A stretch of 10,170 bases of DNA from Halococcaceae archaeon (GCA_007129135.1 SKWB01000159.1:1-10170); one strand, 5' to 3'; shown: positions 1-5,699, counted from the first letter of the stretch. Notes: generated from the letters alone by a model not told the origin. Translations and numbers: made by a program.

Positions 1-21
1 CCGGAGAACGACGGACCGTGA
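1..21 (+). CDS. Possible 3' tail of an upstream gene cut by the window edge
   Basis: Reading from base 1 gives Pro-Glu-Asn-Asp-Gly-Pro and then a TGA at 19-21. That stop would overlap the GTG start of the acyltransferase in a GTGA arrangement. Overlaps of this kind occur at other junctions here (paaB/paaC, paaC/paaD), so an upstream co-transcribed gene is plausible. Six codons cannot identify a product, and the frame could be open by chance. Confidence 0.35.
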   Translation, partial: PENDGP

Positions 22-536
22 GTGACGACACCGCGCCGACGCGCCACGACCGGCTCTCGCGACACCCGACGCCGGGGAGGAGGAACTCGCTCTGGTCGTG
101 GACGCGAGCGAAGAGCCCGCTCAGAGTCGCGCTGAACTACGTCGCCATCGTGCTGGCGCGACGCTCGCCGAGCCTCCGGGTGAAGAACGCCTTGCTCTCC
201 GCGATCGGCGTCTCGGTGGGAGAGGGCGTCTCCTGGGGGCTCGAGTCGACGCCGGACGTCTTCTGGCCCGAACTGATCACCGTCGGCGACCACGCGATAA
301 TCGGCTACGACGCGACGGTCCTCTGCCACGAGTTCCTCCAGGAGGAGTACCGAACGGGAGCGGTGGAGATCGGCGAGCGAGCGATGATCGGCGCTGGCGC
401 GGTGGTCCTCCCGGGGGTCCGGATCGGCGCCGGCGCACAGGTCGCGGCGAACTCGCTCGTCGCGACGGACGTCGCCCCCGGGGAGACGGTCGCGGGCGTT
501 CCAGCGGTGCCCGTCGATCGGCTTACGGAGGAGTGA
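18..536 (+). CDS. Hexapeptide-repeat (left-handed beta-helix) acyltransferase
   Basis: This 172-residue protein belongs to the bacterial-transferase hexapeptide superfamily, whose members transfer acetyl or other acyl groups from CoA to sugars, amino acids or drugs as trimers. From about residue 87 it shows hexapeptide turns: ITVGDHAIIGYDA, then VEIGERAMIGAGAVVLPGV, RIGAGAQVAANSLV, and the usual closing GVPAVPV. His104 in LCHEF is a candidate catalytic base for this fold, but I cannot align it. The N-terminal 60 residues are basic and partly hydrophobic (LNYVAIVLA). The GTG at 18 is the only early start in frame and appears to overlap an upstream stop. The acceptor substrate cannot be read from the sequence. 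The gene converges on mscS, with 82 nt between the stops. Confidence 0.85.
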   Translation: MSDDTAPTRHDRLSRHPTPGRRNSLWSWTRAKSPLRVALNYVAIVLARRSPSLRVKNALLSAIGVSVGEGVSWGLESTPDVFWPELITVGDHAIIGYDATVLCHEFLQEEYRTGAVEIGERAMIGAGAVVLPGVRIGAGAQVAANSLVATDVAPGETVAGVPAVPVDRLTEE

Positions 537-553
537 TACGGACGGACGTGTTC

Positions 554-567
554 GATCACCGGTGATC
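554..567. repeat. 14-bp perfect palindrome between convergent genes
   Basis: GATCACCGGTGATC is a perfect palindrome 18 nt past the acyltransferase stop, in the gap between convergent genes. Its core CACCGGTG (557-564) recurs exactly 30 bp further on at 587-594. It could be a protein-binding site or a short bidirectional hairpin. With no central loop, a protein-binding palindrome fits better than a terminator. No oligo-T run follows. Confidence 0.45.
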
Positions 568-618
568 ACCGACGCGTACTCGCGACCACCGGTGAGAGGC
601 TACGGCCGTCCTCGTGAG

Positions 619-1407
619 CTACCCCCGCAGACGGCTCGCGCCGTCCTCGAACACCGTTCTGTTGGGAACGATGAACTCCTCGCCGTCGTTCTCGATCCGG
701 GTGACGAACAGCTCGACCTCCTGGACGACGCCCGAGCGGTCACCGATCCTCACCGTGTCGCCGATACCGTAGGGCTGGTTGAGAAAGAGGTAGAGCCCCG
801 CGGCACCCGACGCGAGCAGGTCCCGGCAGGCGACCGCCGAGAGGACGACGAGCCCGAAGAAGTACGAGCCGAGGAGCACGAGCAGGGCACCGGTGGCGAC
901 GCCGATCTGGCCCAGCGCGATCAACACGGCGACGTAGATGATGCTGTACTTCACGACCGTCCCGACGAGCGTCACCTCGGGCAGCTTCACGCTCCGCATC
1001 CGCTCGGTGATCACCACGTCGGCCTTGTCGCCGGCGATCACCCCGACCAGGAGGACGAACACCGCGACGAACAGCTGTGGGACCAGCCGGGTGACCTCCT
1101 GCCAGAACAGCGTCGGCTCGAGCACGCCGACGATGTAGAGCGCGACGAGCACGCCGATACCGTAGACGAACCACGAACTCAGCCGGGCGATCACCTCGAC
1201 GGTGGAACTGCCGAGGCCGGTCGCGGTCCGCTCGAACGCCGTCCCCTCGACGGCGGCGTCCACGTTGAGCGCGGTGAGCAGTCGCTCGTTCAGCCGGCCG
1301 ACGAAGTAGCCGAGGACGACGAAGGCGACGAGCGTGGCGAGCGCGATGACGATCGGCTGGGCGAGGAACGCGAGGACGTCGGCGACGATCGAGTCACCGA
1401 AGACCAT
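619..1407 (-). CDS. Short MscS-family mechanosensitive channel
   Basis: The 262-residue protein is a small-conductance mechanosensitive channel homologue, expected to open under membrane tension and release solutes on osmotic downshock. Hydrophobic segments lie at about 11-36, 75-97, 108-127, 147-165 and 172-195. They are followed by the MscS beta-domain signature (QPYGIGDTVRIGDRSGVV, about 201-218) and the EEFIVPN stretch near 243-249. The protein ends soon after the beta-domain, so it lacks the large C-terminal alpha/beta cage of E. coli MscS. Such short forms exist in archaea. The ATG at 1407 lies 1 nt after the dacZ stop, so the two genes are almost certainly one transcript. Pairing with a c-di-AMP synthase supports a role in osmotic balance. 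Confidence 0.88.
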   Translation of the reverse strand: MVFGDSIVADVLAFLAQPIVIALATLVAFVVLGYFVGRLNERLLTALNVDAAVEGTAFERTATGLGSSTVEVIARLSSWFVYGIGVLVALYIVGVLEPTLFWQEVTRLVPQLFVAVFVLLVGVIAGDKADVVITERMRSVKLPEVTLVGTVVKYSIIYVAVLIALGQIGVATGALLVLLGSYFFGLVVLSAVACRDLLASGAAGLYLFLNQPYGIGDTVRIGDRSGVVQEVELFVTRIENDGEEFIVPNRTVFEDGASRLRG

Positions 1408-1408
1408 C

Positions 1409-2221
1409 TCAGTACTCCTCCGGGTCGATCTCCAGGACTAACTCCCCCCCTTTGAACCCACGAACCAACCCGTCGCTCTCCGAGAGGACGATCCCCGTCG
1501 CGTTCGTGTCACGGGTGATCGCCCCGGCGGCCATGTGACGCGCGCCGAGTCCCTTCGGGATGTCGACGCCCTCCGCCGCGGGCTCGAGATACCGGTAGGC
1601 GGAGACGATCTTCCCCGAGTCGCTGATGACGAACGCGCCGTCGAGCCGCGAGAACTCCTTCAGCATCACGTTCACGATCGGGTCGCCGACGTGGACGTGG
1701 GACTTCTCGAACGGGTTGTAGCTGAGCGGTCGCGACTTGTTCATCACGTTGCCCGCGTCGCCGACGACGAACAGCGCACCGACGGGTTTGCCCTTCTGGC
1801 CCTTCTTCCCGAGGTCGATCGCCACCTCGAGGACGTTCCGGATGACCCCCGGCTCCGCCCGCGAGTGCATGAACAGGTCGTAGAGCCCCGACCGGAGCGA
1901 GTCGTCCGCGCGTACCCGCGAGACGGTGTCGATGTCGTCGCCGAAGACGCCCACCGCACAGAGCGCCTCGTCGCCCTCCTCGATCAGGTCGTTCTCGACG
2001 GCCGCACCGAGGGCGAACTCGACCCGGTCGCGCACGTTCGTGAACGTGAGCGGGACCTCGACGAACCGGTCGGCCCCCACTGTGTTCTTCTCGCCCGCGA
2101 CGATCGTCACGGCGCCGTCGACCGGGACGAACCGCTCGTGGAACGAGGCGGCTGGGGAGAACAACACCACGGCATCGATGTCCTCGACGAGACCGGCGAA
2201 CAGGTCAGCGACATCACTCAT
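1409..2221 (-). CDS. dacZ: Diadenylate cyclase DacZ (c-di-AMP synthase)
   Basis: The 270-residue protein condenses two ATP into cyclic di-AMP, a messenger that controls osmolyte and potassium balance. The C-terminal DisA_N/DAC domain (about 125-265) has the DGA motif at 194-196 (RLDGAFVISDSGKIV). It also has the second nucleotide-binding motif GARHMAAGAIT at 226-236, followed by ATGIVLSES. Bacterial DACs usually have RHR where this protein has RHM; I recall RHM as the archaeal DacZ form. The N-terminal 120 residues form the archaea-type extra domain (DAVVLFSPAASF near the start). The ATG at 2221 has a T-run about 27 nt upstream and fits a leaderless message. mscS follows after 1 nt. Confidence 0.92.
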   Translation of the reverse strand: MSDVADLFAGLVEDIDAVVLFSPAASFHERFVPVDGAVTIVAGEKNTVGADRFVEVPLTFTNVRDRVEFALGAAVENDLIEEGDEALCAVGVFGDDIDTVSRVRADDSLRSGLYDLFMHSRAEPGVIRNVLEVAIDLGKKGQKGKPVGALFVVGDAGNVMNKSRPLSYNPFEKSHVHVGDPIVNVMLKEFSRLDGAFVISDSGKIVSAYRYLEPAAEGVDIPKGLGARHMAAGAITRDTNATGIVLSESDGLVRGFKGGELVLEIDPEEY

Positions 2222-2246
2222 TGGCGTAGCAACCCCTCCGACGCCG

Positions 2247-2251
2247 AAAAA
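2247..2251 (-). promoter_or_regulatory. Putative TATA-like box of dacZ-mscS
   Basis: A run of five T on the minus strand lies 26-30 nt upstream of the dacZ ATG, the spacing expected for a leaderless haloarchaeal promoter. The surrounding sequence is GC-rich, so the run stands out. A GGAGGGG stretch between it and the ATG is placed too far upstream for a normal ribosome-binding site. Confidence 0.4.
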
Positions 2252-2319
2252 CGTTGTGGCGTGGGCTTCCCGCCGGGAATCCGTCCGGCACCCATCGAGA
2301 GTGAATCTATCTGTGCCCT

Positions 2320-2465
2320 GCGAGTATTATCCTCGTATAGTACGAAGAACGTATAAGAATAATGTGCGCTAACGCGACCTTAGGCACACCTTTACGTCCC
2401 GAGACCGCGAGTGGGATCGGAGATCGCACAGCTAAGGGACTCAATAATATTATATTGAGAGTGTG
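2320..2465. other. AT-rich intergenic island with an AT-rich inverted repeat
   Basis: This stretch is markedly richer in A and T than the rest of the window (for example TATTATCCTCGTATAGTACG and AATAATATTATATTGAG). It contains an inverted repeat, CTCAATA at 2440-2446 and TATTGAG at 2453-2459. No convincing reading frame crosses it. It may be a control region with TATA-like sites or a remnant of transferred DNA. It lies between the dacZ promoter and the tRNA-fragment region. Confidence 0.5.
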
Positions 2466-2660
2466 TAGCAACTACCGTTGGGTGGCCCCACCGAGACATC
2501 CACGACCAGAACCACTGGCGACATCCATGGGGCCCTCCAACCGTTTCCTGTCATCACGTGGCCATCGGCGACGGCGTCCGCTCCTCGCCCGGAGTTCACG
2601 GTCCGTTCCGCTCACCGTCCGCACTCCCGAGACGCTCATTTGATTGCCGTGCAGGACTAC
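2466..2660. other. Non-coding stretch with no recognised feature
   Basis: Small open frames exist on both strands, but their translations are Arg/Ser/Pro/Thr-rich. They lack the acidic bias of the real genes here and match no family I know. A short direct repeat, GACATCCA, occurs at 2495-2502 and 2520-2527. I see nothing else definable in this segment. Confidence 0.4.
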
Positions 2661-2681
2661 TAGGGTTCGAATCCTCGTACG

Positions 2682-2716
2682 ATTTTCGCCGCTCAGGAGT
2701 TGTTCGCGGCGAAAAT
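2682..2716. repeat. 11-bp perfect inverted repeat (hairpin)
   Basis: ATTTTCGCCGC at 2682-2692 is perfectly complementary to GCGGCGAAAAT at 2706-2716, with a 13-nt loop. It directly abuts the first partial tRNA-Leu 3'-end copy. Read on the minus strand, downstream of tRNA-Leu, it is a strong stem whose 3' arm ends in TTTT, so it could act as a distal terminator. It could equally be one end of a repeat unit. Confidence 0.6.
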
Positions 2717-2738
2717 GCGCGGGACCGGATCTGAACCG
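2716..2738 (-). repeat. Partial tRNA-Leu 3'-end copy 1
   Basis: These 23 bases match the last 23 nt of the intact tRNA-Leu (2946-2968) with one mismatch, at 2731. They cover the discriminator base, the 3' acceptor strand and most of the T-arm, then diverge. Such 3'-end duplications are what integration into a tRNA attachment site leaves behind. Confidence 0.7.
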
Positions 2739-2781
2739 CGAGGACTCGCTTCGCTCGTCCTCTGGGCCACAAATCCGGTCC
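2722..2781. repeat. Nested inverted repeats inside the tRNA-fragment unit
   Basis: GGACCGGAT at 2722-2730 pairs with ATCCGGTCC at 2773-2781. Inside this, GAGGAC at 2740-2745 pairs with GTCCTC at 2757-2762 around a TCGCTTCGCTC loop. The outer arms are the T-arm/acceptor sequence of tRNA-Leu in both orientations, so an inverted tRNA fragment is part of the structure. Confidence 0.6.
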
Positions 2782-2791
2782 GGTACAGAGC

Positions 2792-2819
2792 CTGTGGCTC
2801 GCGACCGTGCTCGCCACAG
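2792..2819. repeat. 7-bp inverted repeat
   Basis: CTGTGGC at 2792-2798 is complementary to GCCACAG at 2813-2819 with a 14-nt loop. It lies just before the second partial tRNA copy and is one of the consecutive hairpins in this region. Confidence 0.5.
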
Positions 2820-2824
2820 AACCA

Positions 2825-2848
2825 TGCGCGGGACCGGATTTGAACCGG
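2825..2848 (-). repeat. Partial tRNA-Leu 3'-end copy 2
   Basis: These 24 bases are identical to the final 24 nt of the intact tRNA-Leu (2946-2969). Similarity stops after the T-loop and the first T-stem bases. The copy lies 109 nt from copy 1 and 121 nt from the true tRNA end. All three copies are preceded by the same A on the plus strand. Confidence 0.75.
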
Positions 2849-2880
2849 AACCAGACGTGCTCGCTCACTCCGTTCGCCGC

Positions 2881-2914
2881 GCGCGACTGGTAGGGTTCAA
2901 ACCCTCGTCGCGCA
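2881..2914 (+). repeat. Minihelix-like element: acceptor-like stem around a T-arm-like hairpin
   Basis: GCGCGAC at 2881-2887 is perfectly complementary to GTCGCGC at 2907-2913. Enclosed between them is AGGGT-TCAA-ACCCT with a T-loop-like TTCAAAC. The shape resembles a tRNA acceptor stem plus T-arm with everything else deleted, followed by an A in the discriminator position. A related GGGTTCGAATCCT element is at 2663-2675. The identification as tRNA-derived is inference; the inverted repeats are plain in the sequence. Confidence 0.5.
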
Positions 2915-2941
2915 TTCGTCGCTCGCCGTCCGGCTCGCGAC
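2907..2941. repeat. 6-bp inverted repeat next to the tRNA end
   Basis: GTCGCG at 2907-2912 pairs with CGCGAC at 2936-2941, with a 23-nt loop. It competes with the 2881-2913 stem for the same bases. It lies just beyond the tRNA-Leu 3' end on the transcript side. Confidence 0.4.
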
Positions 2942-2945
2942 AGAA

Positions 2946-3029
2946 TGCGCGGGACCGGATTTGAACCGGCGGACTCCTACGAGACAGCGTCCTAAGCGCT
3001 GCGCCGTTTCCTGGCTTGGCTACCCGCGC
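2946..3029 (-). tRNA. tRNA-Leu (anticodon UAG)
   Basis: The reverse complement folds as a class II tRNA of 84 nt. The acceptor stem is GCGCGGG/CCCGCGC with discriminator A. The D-arm has GCC/GGC stem bases around AAGCCAGGAAAC. The anticodon stem is CAGCG/CGCTG with loop CTTAGGA, giving anticodon UAG (plus-strand positions 2992-2994). A long variable arm with a CTC/GAG stem and the T-arm GCCGG-TTCAAAT-CCGGT complete it. The long variable arm and anticodon make it leucine-specific for CUA and related codons. There is no intron and no encoded CCA. It is divergent from the TFB-like gene. A loose TTCTTA about 27-32 nt upstream could be its TATA element. Confidence 0.95.
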
Positions 3030-3078
3030 GCGCTCTCAACTTTTCCCGACCGCAGTAAGAACCTGTCGCTGCCCGTCG

Positions 3079-3086
3079 ATTTAAAT
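3079..3086 (+). promoter_or_regulatory. TATA box of the TFB-like gene
   Basis: ATTTAAAT is centred about 26-27 nt upstream of the GTG at 3109, the exact spacing for a leaderless haloarchaeal transcript. It supports the GTG as the real start. No ribosome-binding site precedes the GTG. Confidence 0.6.
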
Positions 3087-3108
3087 CGGATGCCGCCCAA
3101 CCTCCGAC

Positions 3109-3417
3109 GTGTACCGCGCACGGGACCAGGTCGACAACGCCGAGTGGCTCGCCGAACTCGACGAGGCGGCCGACCGCCTCGGGCTGGAAGAGACGGCCCG
3201 CTCGCGGGCGGAGGACCTCTTTCTCTCCTCGGTTCCCGAGAGCGATCGGTCGAAACGAGCGGTGATCGCGACGAGCCTCTACGCCGCGAGCCTCCTCGCC
3301 GGCGACCAGCGCTCACAGACGGTGGTCGCGGAGGCGGTCGGCGTCGCTCGCCTGACGATCCAACAGCGCTGGAAACCGCTACTCAGGGAGGCCGGGTTCG
3401 AGCCACCCGACTGGTGA
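3109..3417 (+). CDS. Mini TFIIB-like protein (single cyclin box)
   Basis: The 102-residue protein resembles one cyclin-fold repeat of archaeal transcription factor B. The helical run from about residue 28 to 95 has the typical TFB pattern: SRAEDLFLSSVPESDRSKR, then AVIATSLYAASLLAG, then QTVVAEAVGVARLTIQQRWKPLL, which matches a recognition-helix segment. It has no N-terminal zinc ribbon, no B-finger and no second cyclin repeat, so it cannot be a full initiation factor. A DNA-binding or TFB-modulating role is inferred. The start is GTG, supported by the TATA box. An ATG at 3090 is out of frame. The gene converges on coaD with only 10 nt between the stops. Confidence 0.75.
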   Translation: MYRARDQVDNAEWLAELDEAADRLGLEETARSRAEDLFLSSVPESDRSKRAVIATSLYAASLLAGDQRSQTVVAEAVGVARLTIQQRWKPLLREAGFEPPDW

Positions 3418-3427
3418 CGTGGACGGA

Positions 3428-3922
3428 TCAGCGTTCGCGCATCAGGCTCCGCCCGGCGTGTTCGGGCGTGAGCCGGCCGTGTTCGTCGATCTCGCCCCGG
3501 AGGATACGCGTACTCGAGACGATCTCGCCGTCCTCGGCGAGGACGTGGTCGACGACGACGAGCGTGAGCGGCTCGTCGCCGTTTTCCCGTCTGATCTCGT
3601 TGATGTGACGGCCGCCGGCTTTCGTCTCCGGGGAGACGACGAGCGCGTCGAATCGGGGTTCGGTCGCGATGCCGGTCGGCTCCGAGAGCTCGTGCACCTC
3701 GTACGAGCGGTCGTACCGCTCGGCGAACCGCGAGAGCTCCCGCGAAAGCGACTCGCGACGTTCCTCGAAGCGCCGGACGTACCGCTCTTCGCGCCGGGTC
3801 CGCGGGGCGAGCTCGTCGCTCGTGAGCCCCACGGTCACGTCGCCGATCCCGAACGCGCGTTCGAAGAGCGCGCGGTGTCCGTCGTGGATCGGGTCGAACG
3901 TCCCCCCCAGCGCGACCTGCAT
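3428..3922 (-). CDS. coaD: Phosphopantetheine adenylyltransferase, archaeal type
   Basis: This 164-residue cytosolic enzyme joins ATP and 4'-phosphopantetheine to give dephospho-CoA, the penultimate step of coenzyme A synthesis. It has the nucleotidyltransferase signature GTFDPIHDGH at residues 7-16 (the HxGH motif as HDGH), a conserved VSPETKAGG near 96-104, and SSTRI at 136-140. Length and start agree with archaeal PPATs. The charged stretch at 40-66 (RTRREERYVRRFEERRESLS and following) is the phosphopantetheine-side helix region. It lies 44 nt after the winged-helix gene on the same strand. That gap holds only a weak TATA-like ACTAAG about 26 nt upstream, so it may be co-transcribed. An alternative cytidylyltransferase role is unlikely given the HDGH and SSTRI motifs. 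Confidence 0.9.
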   Translation of the reverse strand: MQVALGGTFDPIHDGHRALFERAFGIGDVTVGLTSDELAPRTRREERYVRRFEERRESLSRELSRFAERYDRSYEVHELSEPTGIATEPRFDALVVSPETKAGGRHINEIRRENGDEPLTLVVVDHVLAEDGEIVSSTRILRGEIDEHGRLTPEHAGRSLMRER

Positions 3923-3966
3923 ACTCCCGGCGATGCGAGCCGGACGCTTAGTGCCTTCGGAACGCG

Positions 3967-4539
3967 TTACTCCTCGTCCTCGTCCCCGCCCTCGTCGGCC
4001 GTCTCCTCGTCCGTGTCGTCAGCTTCCTCGGTGTCGTCCTCCGGGTCGTCCTCGACGGTGATGGTGATCGGCTCGCTGCCGCCGGTCGGCTCCTGGCGTT
4101 CGAGGTACCGATCGAGGTTGAACGCGGTGTTGAGTTCGTCCTGTACCTGGCCGAGGATCCCACCGACGAGGTCGCTCGGTGCGATCGCCGTGTACGCGTA
4201 GGGGTTGTTCCCGGCCCCCTCGCTCTCGCGTTTCTCGCGCTCGACGACCTCCTCCTCGGTCAGATCCGAGAGCGCCTCTCGCACCGTACTCGGGTAGAGA
4301 CCGGTCCCCTCCGCGACCTCCTCGCTCGTGGCGCCTGGGTCCTGGCGAAGGTAGACGTAGATCCGTGCGCGCGTCTCCGTGTCGAGGATCCACGACAGCA
4401 GGTCGATGATCCCCTGATCGAAGCCCTCGACCGCCTTCCCGGTCCCCCCCAACCGGTCCCGCGGTCGGTCCTCGCCACCCGGTTCGACGATCTCGACCGG
4501 GATCTCGTCACCGTCGTCGCTGTCTGTGTCGTCGGTCAT
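3967..4539 (-). CDS. Winged helix-turn-helix regulator with acidic C-terminal tail
   Basis: The 190-residue protein has a winged-helix DNA-binding domain at about 43-120. ILDTETRARIYVYLRQ begins the domain. The HTH ATSEEVAEGTGLYPSTVREALSDL follows, then a wing with EREKRESEGAGNN. A short helical segment near 121-150 (VGGILGQVQDELNTAFNLDRYL) may dimerise. The last 30-plus residues are nearly all Asp, Glu and Thr. I chose the ATG at 4539 over one 66 nt upstream. The extra residues would be Cys- and Arg-rich, unlike this proteome, and a T-run lies about 35 nt before 4539. The regulon is unknown. It sits between gshA and coaD, so control of thiol or CoA genes is possible but unproven. Confidence 0.8.
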   Translation of the reverse strand: MTDDTDSDDGDEIPVEIVEPGGEDRPRDRLGGTGKAVEGFDQGIIDLLSWILDTETRARIYVYLRQDPGATSEEVAEGTGLYPSTVREALSDLTEEEVVEREKRESEGAGNNPYAYTAIAPSDLVGGILGQVQDELNTAFNLDRYLERQEPTGGSEPITITVEDDPEDDTEEADDTDEETADEGGDEDEE

Positions 4540-4573
4540 GTCCTCTCTGCGAGGACAGAAGGAACCGAGGAGT

Positions 4574-4578
4574 AAAAA
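4574..4578 (-). promoter_or_regulatory. Putative TATA-like box of the winged-helix gene
   Basis: TTTTTACT on the minus strand lies about 35 nt upstream of the ATG at 4539, in the short gap after the gshA stop. It would give a leader of roughly 10 nt. An internal promoter separate from gshA is therefore plausible. Confidence 0.4.
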
Positions 4579-4585
4579 CCCTCGC

Positions 4586-5659
4586 TCAGAGCAGCAACGA
4601 CCCACAGAGCGCGTCGGCGCCCTCCTCGCGGTGGATTCGGCGCTGTCTCGCCGCGCCGCTCTCTCCCCTCAGTACCTCCCCGATACCACTGACGCCGAGA
4701 CGGTCGCACTCACGCTCGACGACCCCCGAGAGCGAGACCGTCCCCGAACCCTCGCGGTCGATGAACGACGCCTCGTGACCGTAGCGCATCGCCCGCCACT
4801 TGTTCTCGTCGAGGAGTTCGCGCCTGTGACGGTAGCCCGTCTCCCCGTCGTGATACCGTTCGGCGAGGTCGACCACCAGCGCGTGGACGTACTCGACGAA
4901 CGCCGAGACCACGGTAGGGTTCCACTGGCCGTCCGGGGCCCGCACCTCGACGGTTCCGTGACCGGTGTGCGGGCGGACGTCGTGCCAGAGTTCGCCCCTG
5001 TCGTTGATCGAGCCGCTCTCGACCATCAGTCGCTCGAACTCCGAGAAGGTCTCGAAGGAGTCGTAGGCGGTCGGCATCCCGGTGTTCGGCAGCCCCTCGA
5101 ATATCTTCGCCCTGGCGGAACTGAGCCCAGTGTCGTAGCCGTTCCAGTACGGCGAGTTCGCCGACAGCGCGAGCATCACGGGGAGATACCACCGCAGCTC
5201 GTTCGCCACCCAGACCGCCGCATCGGCGTCGTCCATCCCGACGTGGACGTGGAGTCCAGCCGTCGTGTTCCGGTGCTGTGGGTACTGGATACGATCCAGC
5301 TGTGCCCGGTACCGCGGTTTCTCCGCGTGTTCGAGCTCTCGCCAGACCGCGAGCGGGTGGAGGCCGGCGCCGGCGATCCGATACCCGTTCGCCGTCGCGT
5401 GCGAGACGAGCGCCTCGCGGACGGATCGAATCGCCTCGTCCGCCTCCCCGATCGACTCGATCAGCGGCGTCTGGGTCTCGATGACACAGGTGAACAGTTC
5501 GTGGTCGAGCCGGTCCTCCAGAAGCTCCGGTGGCTCGGTCTCGTAGACGAGTTCTCGTGTCCCTGCCGTGGGTCGGCCCCGGTCGTCGACGACGAAGAAC
5601 TCCTCCTCGATCCCGAGCGTTCCCATCCGCGTGAAGTTCTCGGCAGAGCCCGTCTCCAT
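4586..5659 (-). CDS. gshA: Glutamate-cysteine ligase, GCS2/YbdK family
   Basis: This 357-residue enzyme is predicted to ligate glutamate and cysteine with ATP. The product, gamma-glutamylcysteine, is the main low-molecular-weight thiol of haloarchaea. Family motifs are the N-terminal [12 protein letters not shown] (14-25), [12 protein letters not shown] (131-142, metal and ATP site), [11 protein letters not shown] (244-254) and [10 protein letters not shown] (285-294). Length fits the carboxylate-amine ligase family. A strong TATATA lies 26-31 nt upstream of the ATG at 5659, confirming the start and suggesting its own leaderless promoter despite only 40 nt to the flpA stop. Some family members have other amine substrates, so cysteine specificity rests on the haloarchaeal context. 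Confidence 0.88.
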   Translation of the reverse strand: METGSAENFTRMGTLGIEEEFFVVDDRGRPTAGTRELVYETEPPELLEDRLDHELFTCVIETQTPLIESIGEADEAIRSVREALVSHATANGYRIAGAGLHPLAVWRELEHAEKPRYRAQLDRIQYPQHRNTTAGLHVHVGMDDADAAVWVANELRWYLPVMLALSANSPYWNGYDTGLSSARAKIFEGLPNTGMPTAYDSFETFSEFERLMVESGSINDRGELWHDVRPHTGHGTVEVRAPDGQWNPTVVSAFVEYVHALVVDLAERYHDGETGYRHRRELLDENKWRAMRYGHEASFIDREGSGTVSLSGVVERECDRLGVSGIGEVLRGESGAARQRRIHREEGADALCGSLLL

Positions 5660-5684
5660 CGGCCCGGACTTCGGCGGGGAGCGA

Positions 5685-5690
5685 TATATA
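5685..5690 (-). promoter_or_regulatory. TATA box of gshA
   Basis: TATATA lies 26-31 nt upstream of the gshA ATG, preceded on the minus strand by purine-rich GGGAG where a BRE would lie. This is the clearest promoter in the window and fits a leaderless mRNA. Confidence 0.72.
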
Positions 5691-5699
5691 CTCCCTGAC

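Noticed and set aside
562..1455. Long plus-strand open frame of 297 codons
   Set aside because: It is antisense to mscS, is extremely rich in Asp/Glu/Arg without domain structure, and ends inside dacZ. Long antisense frames are common at high GC.
2362..2964. Several small open frames on both strands across the tRNA-Leu downstream region, with peptides such as AGPDLNR and GTGFEP
   Set aside because: These peptides arise from translating tRNA T-arm and acceptor sequence. The frames are Arg/Ser/Pro-rich, lack the acidic bias of real haloarchaeal proteins, and overlap hairpins.
2222..3108. An integrated mobile element with integrase
   Set aside because: Only attachment-like repeats are seen. 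No integrase, transposase or replication gene is present in the interval.
4526..5698. Plus-strand open frame of 390 codons
   Set aside because: It is exactly antisense to gshA and has no recognisable motif.
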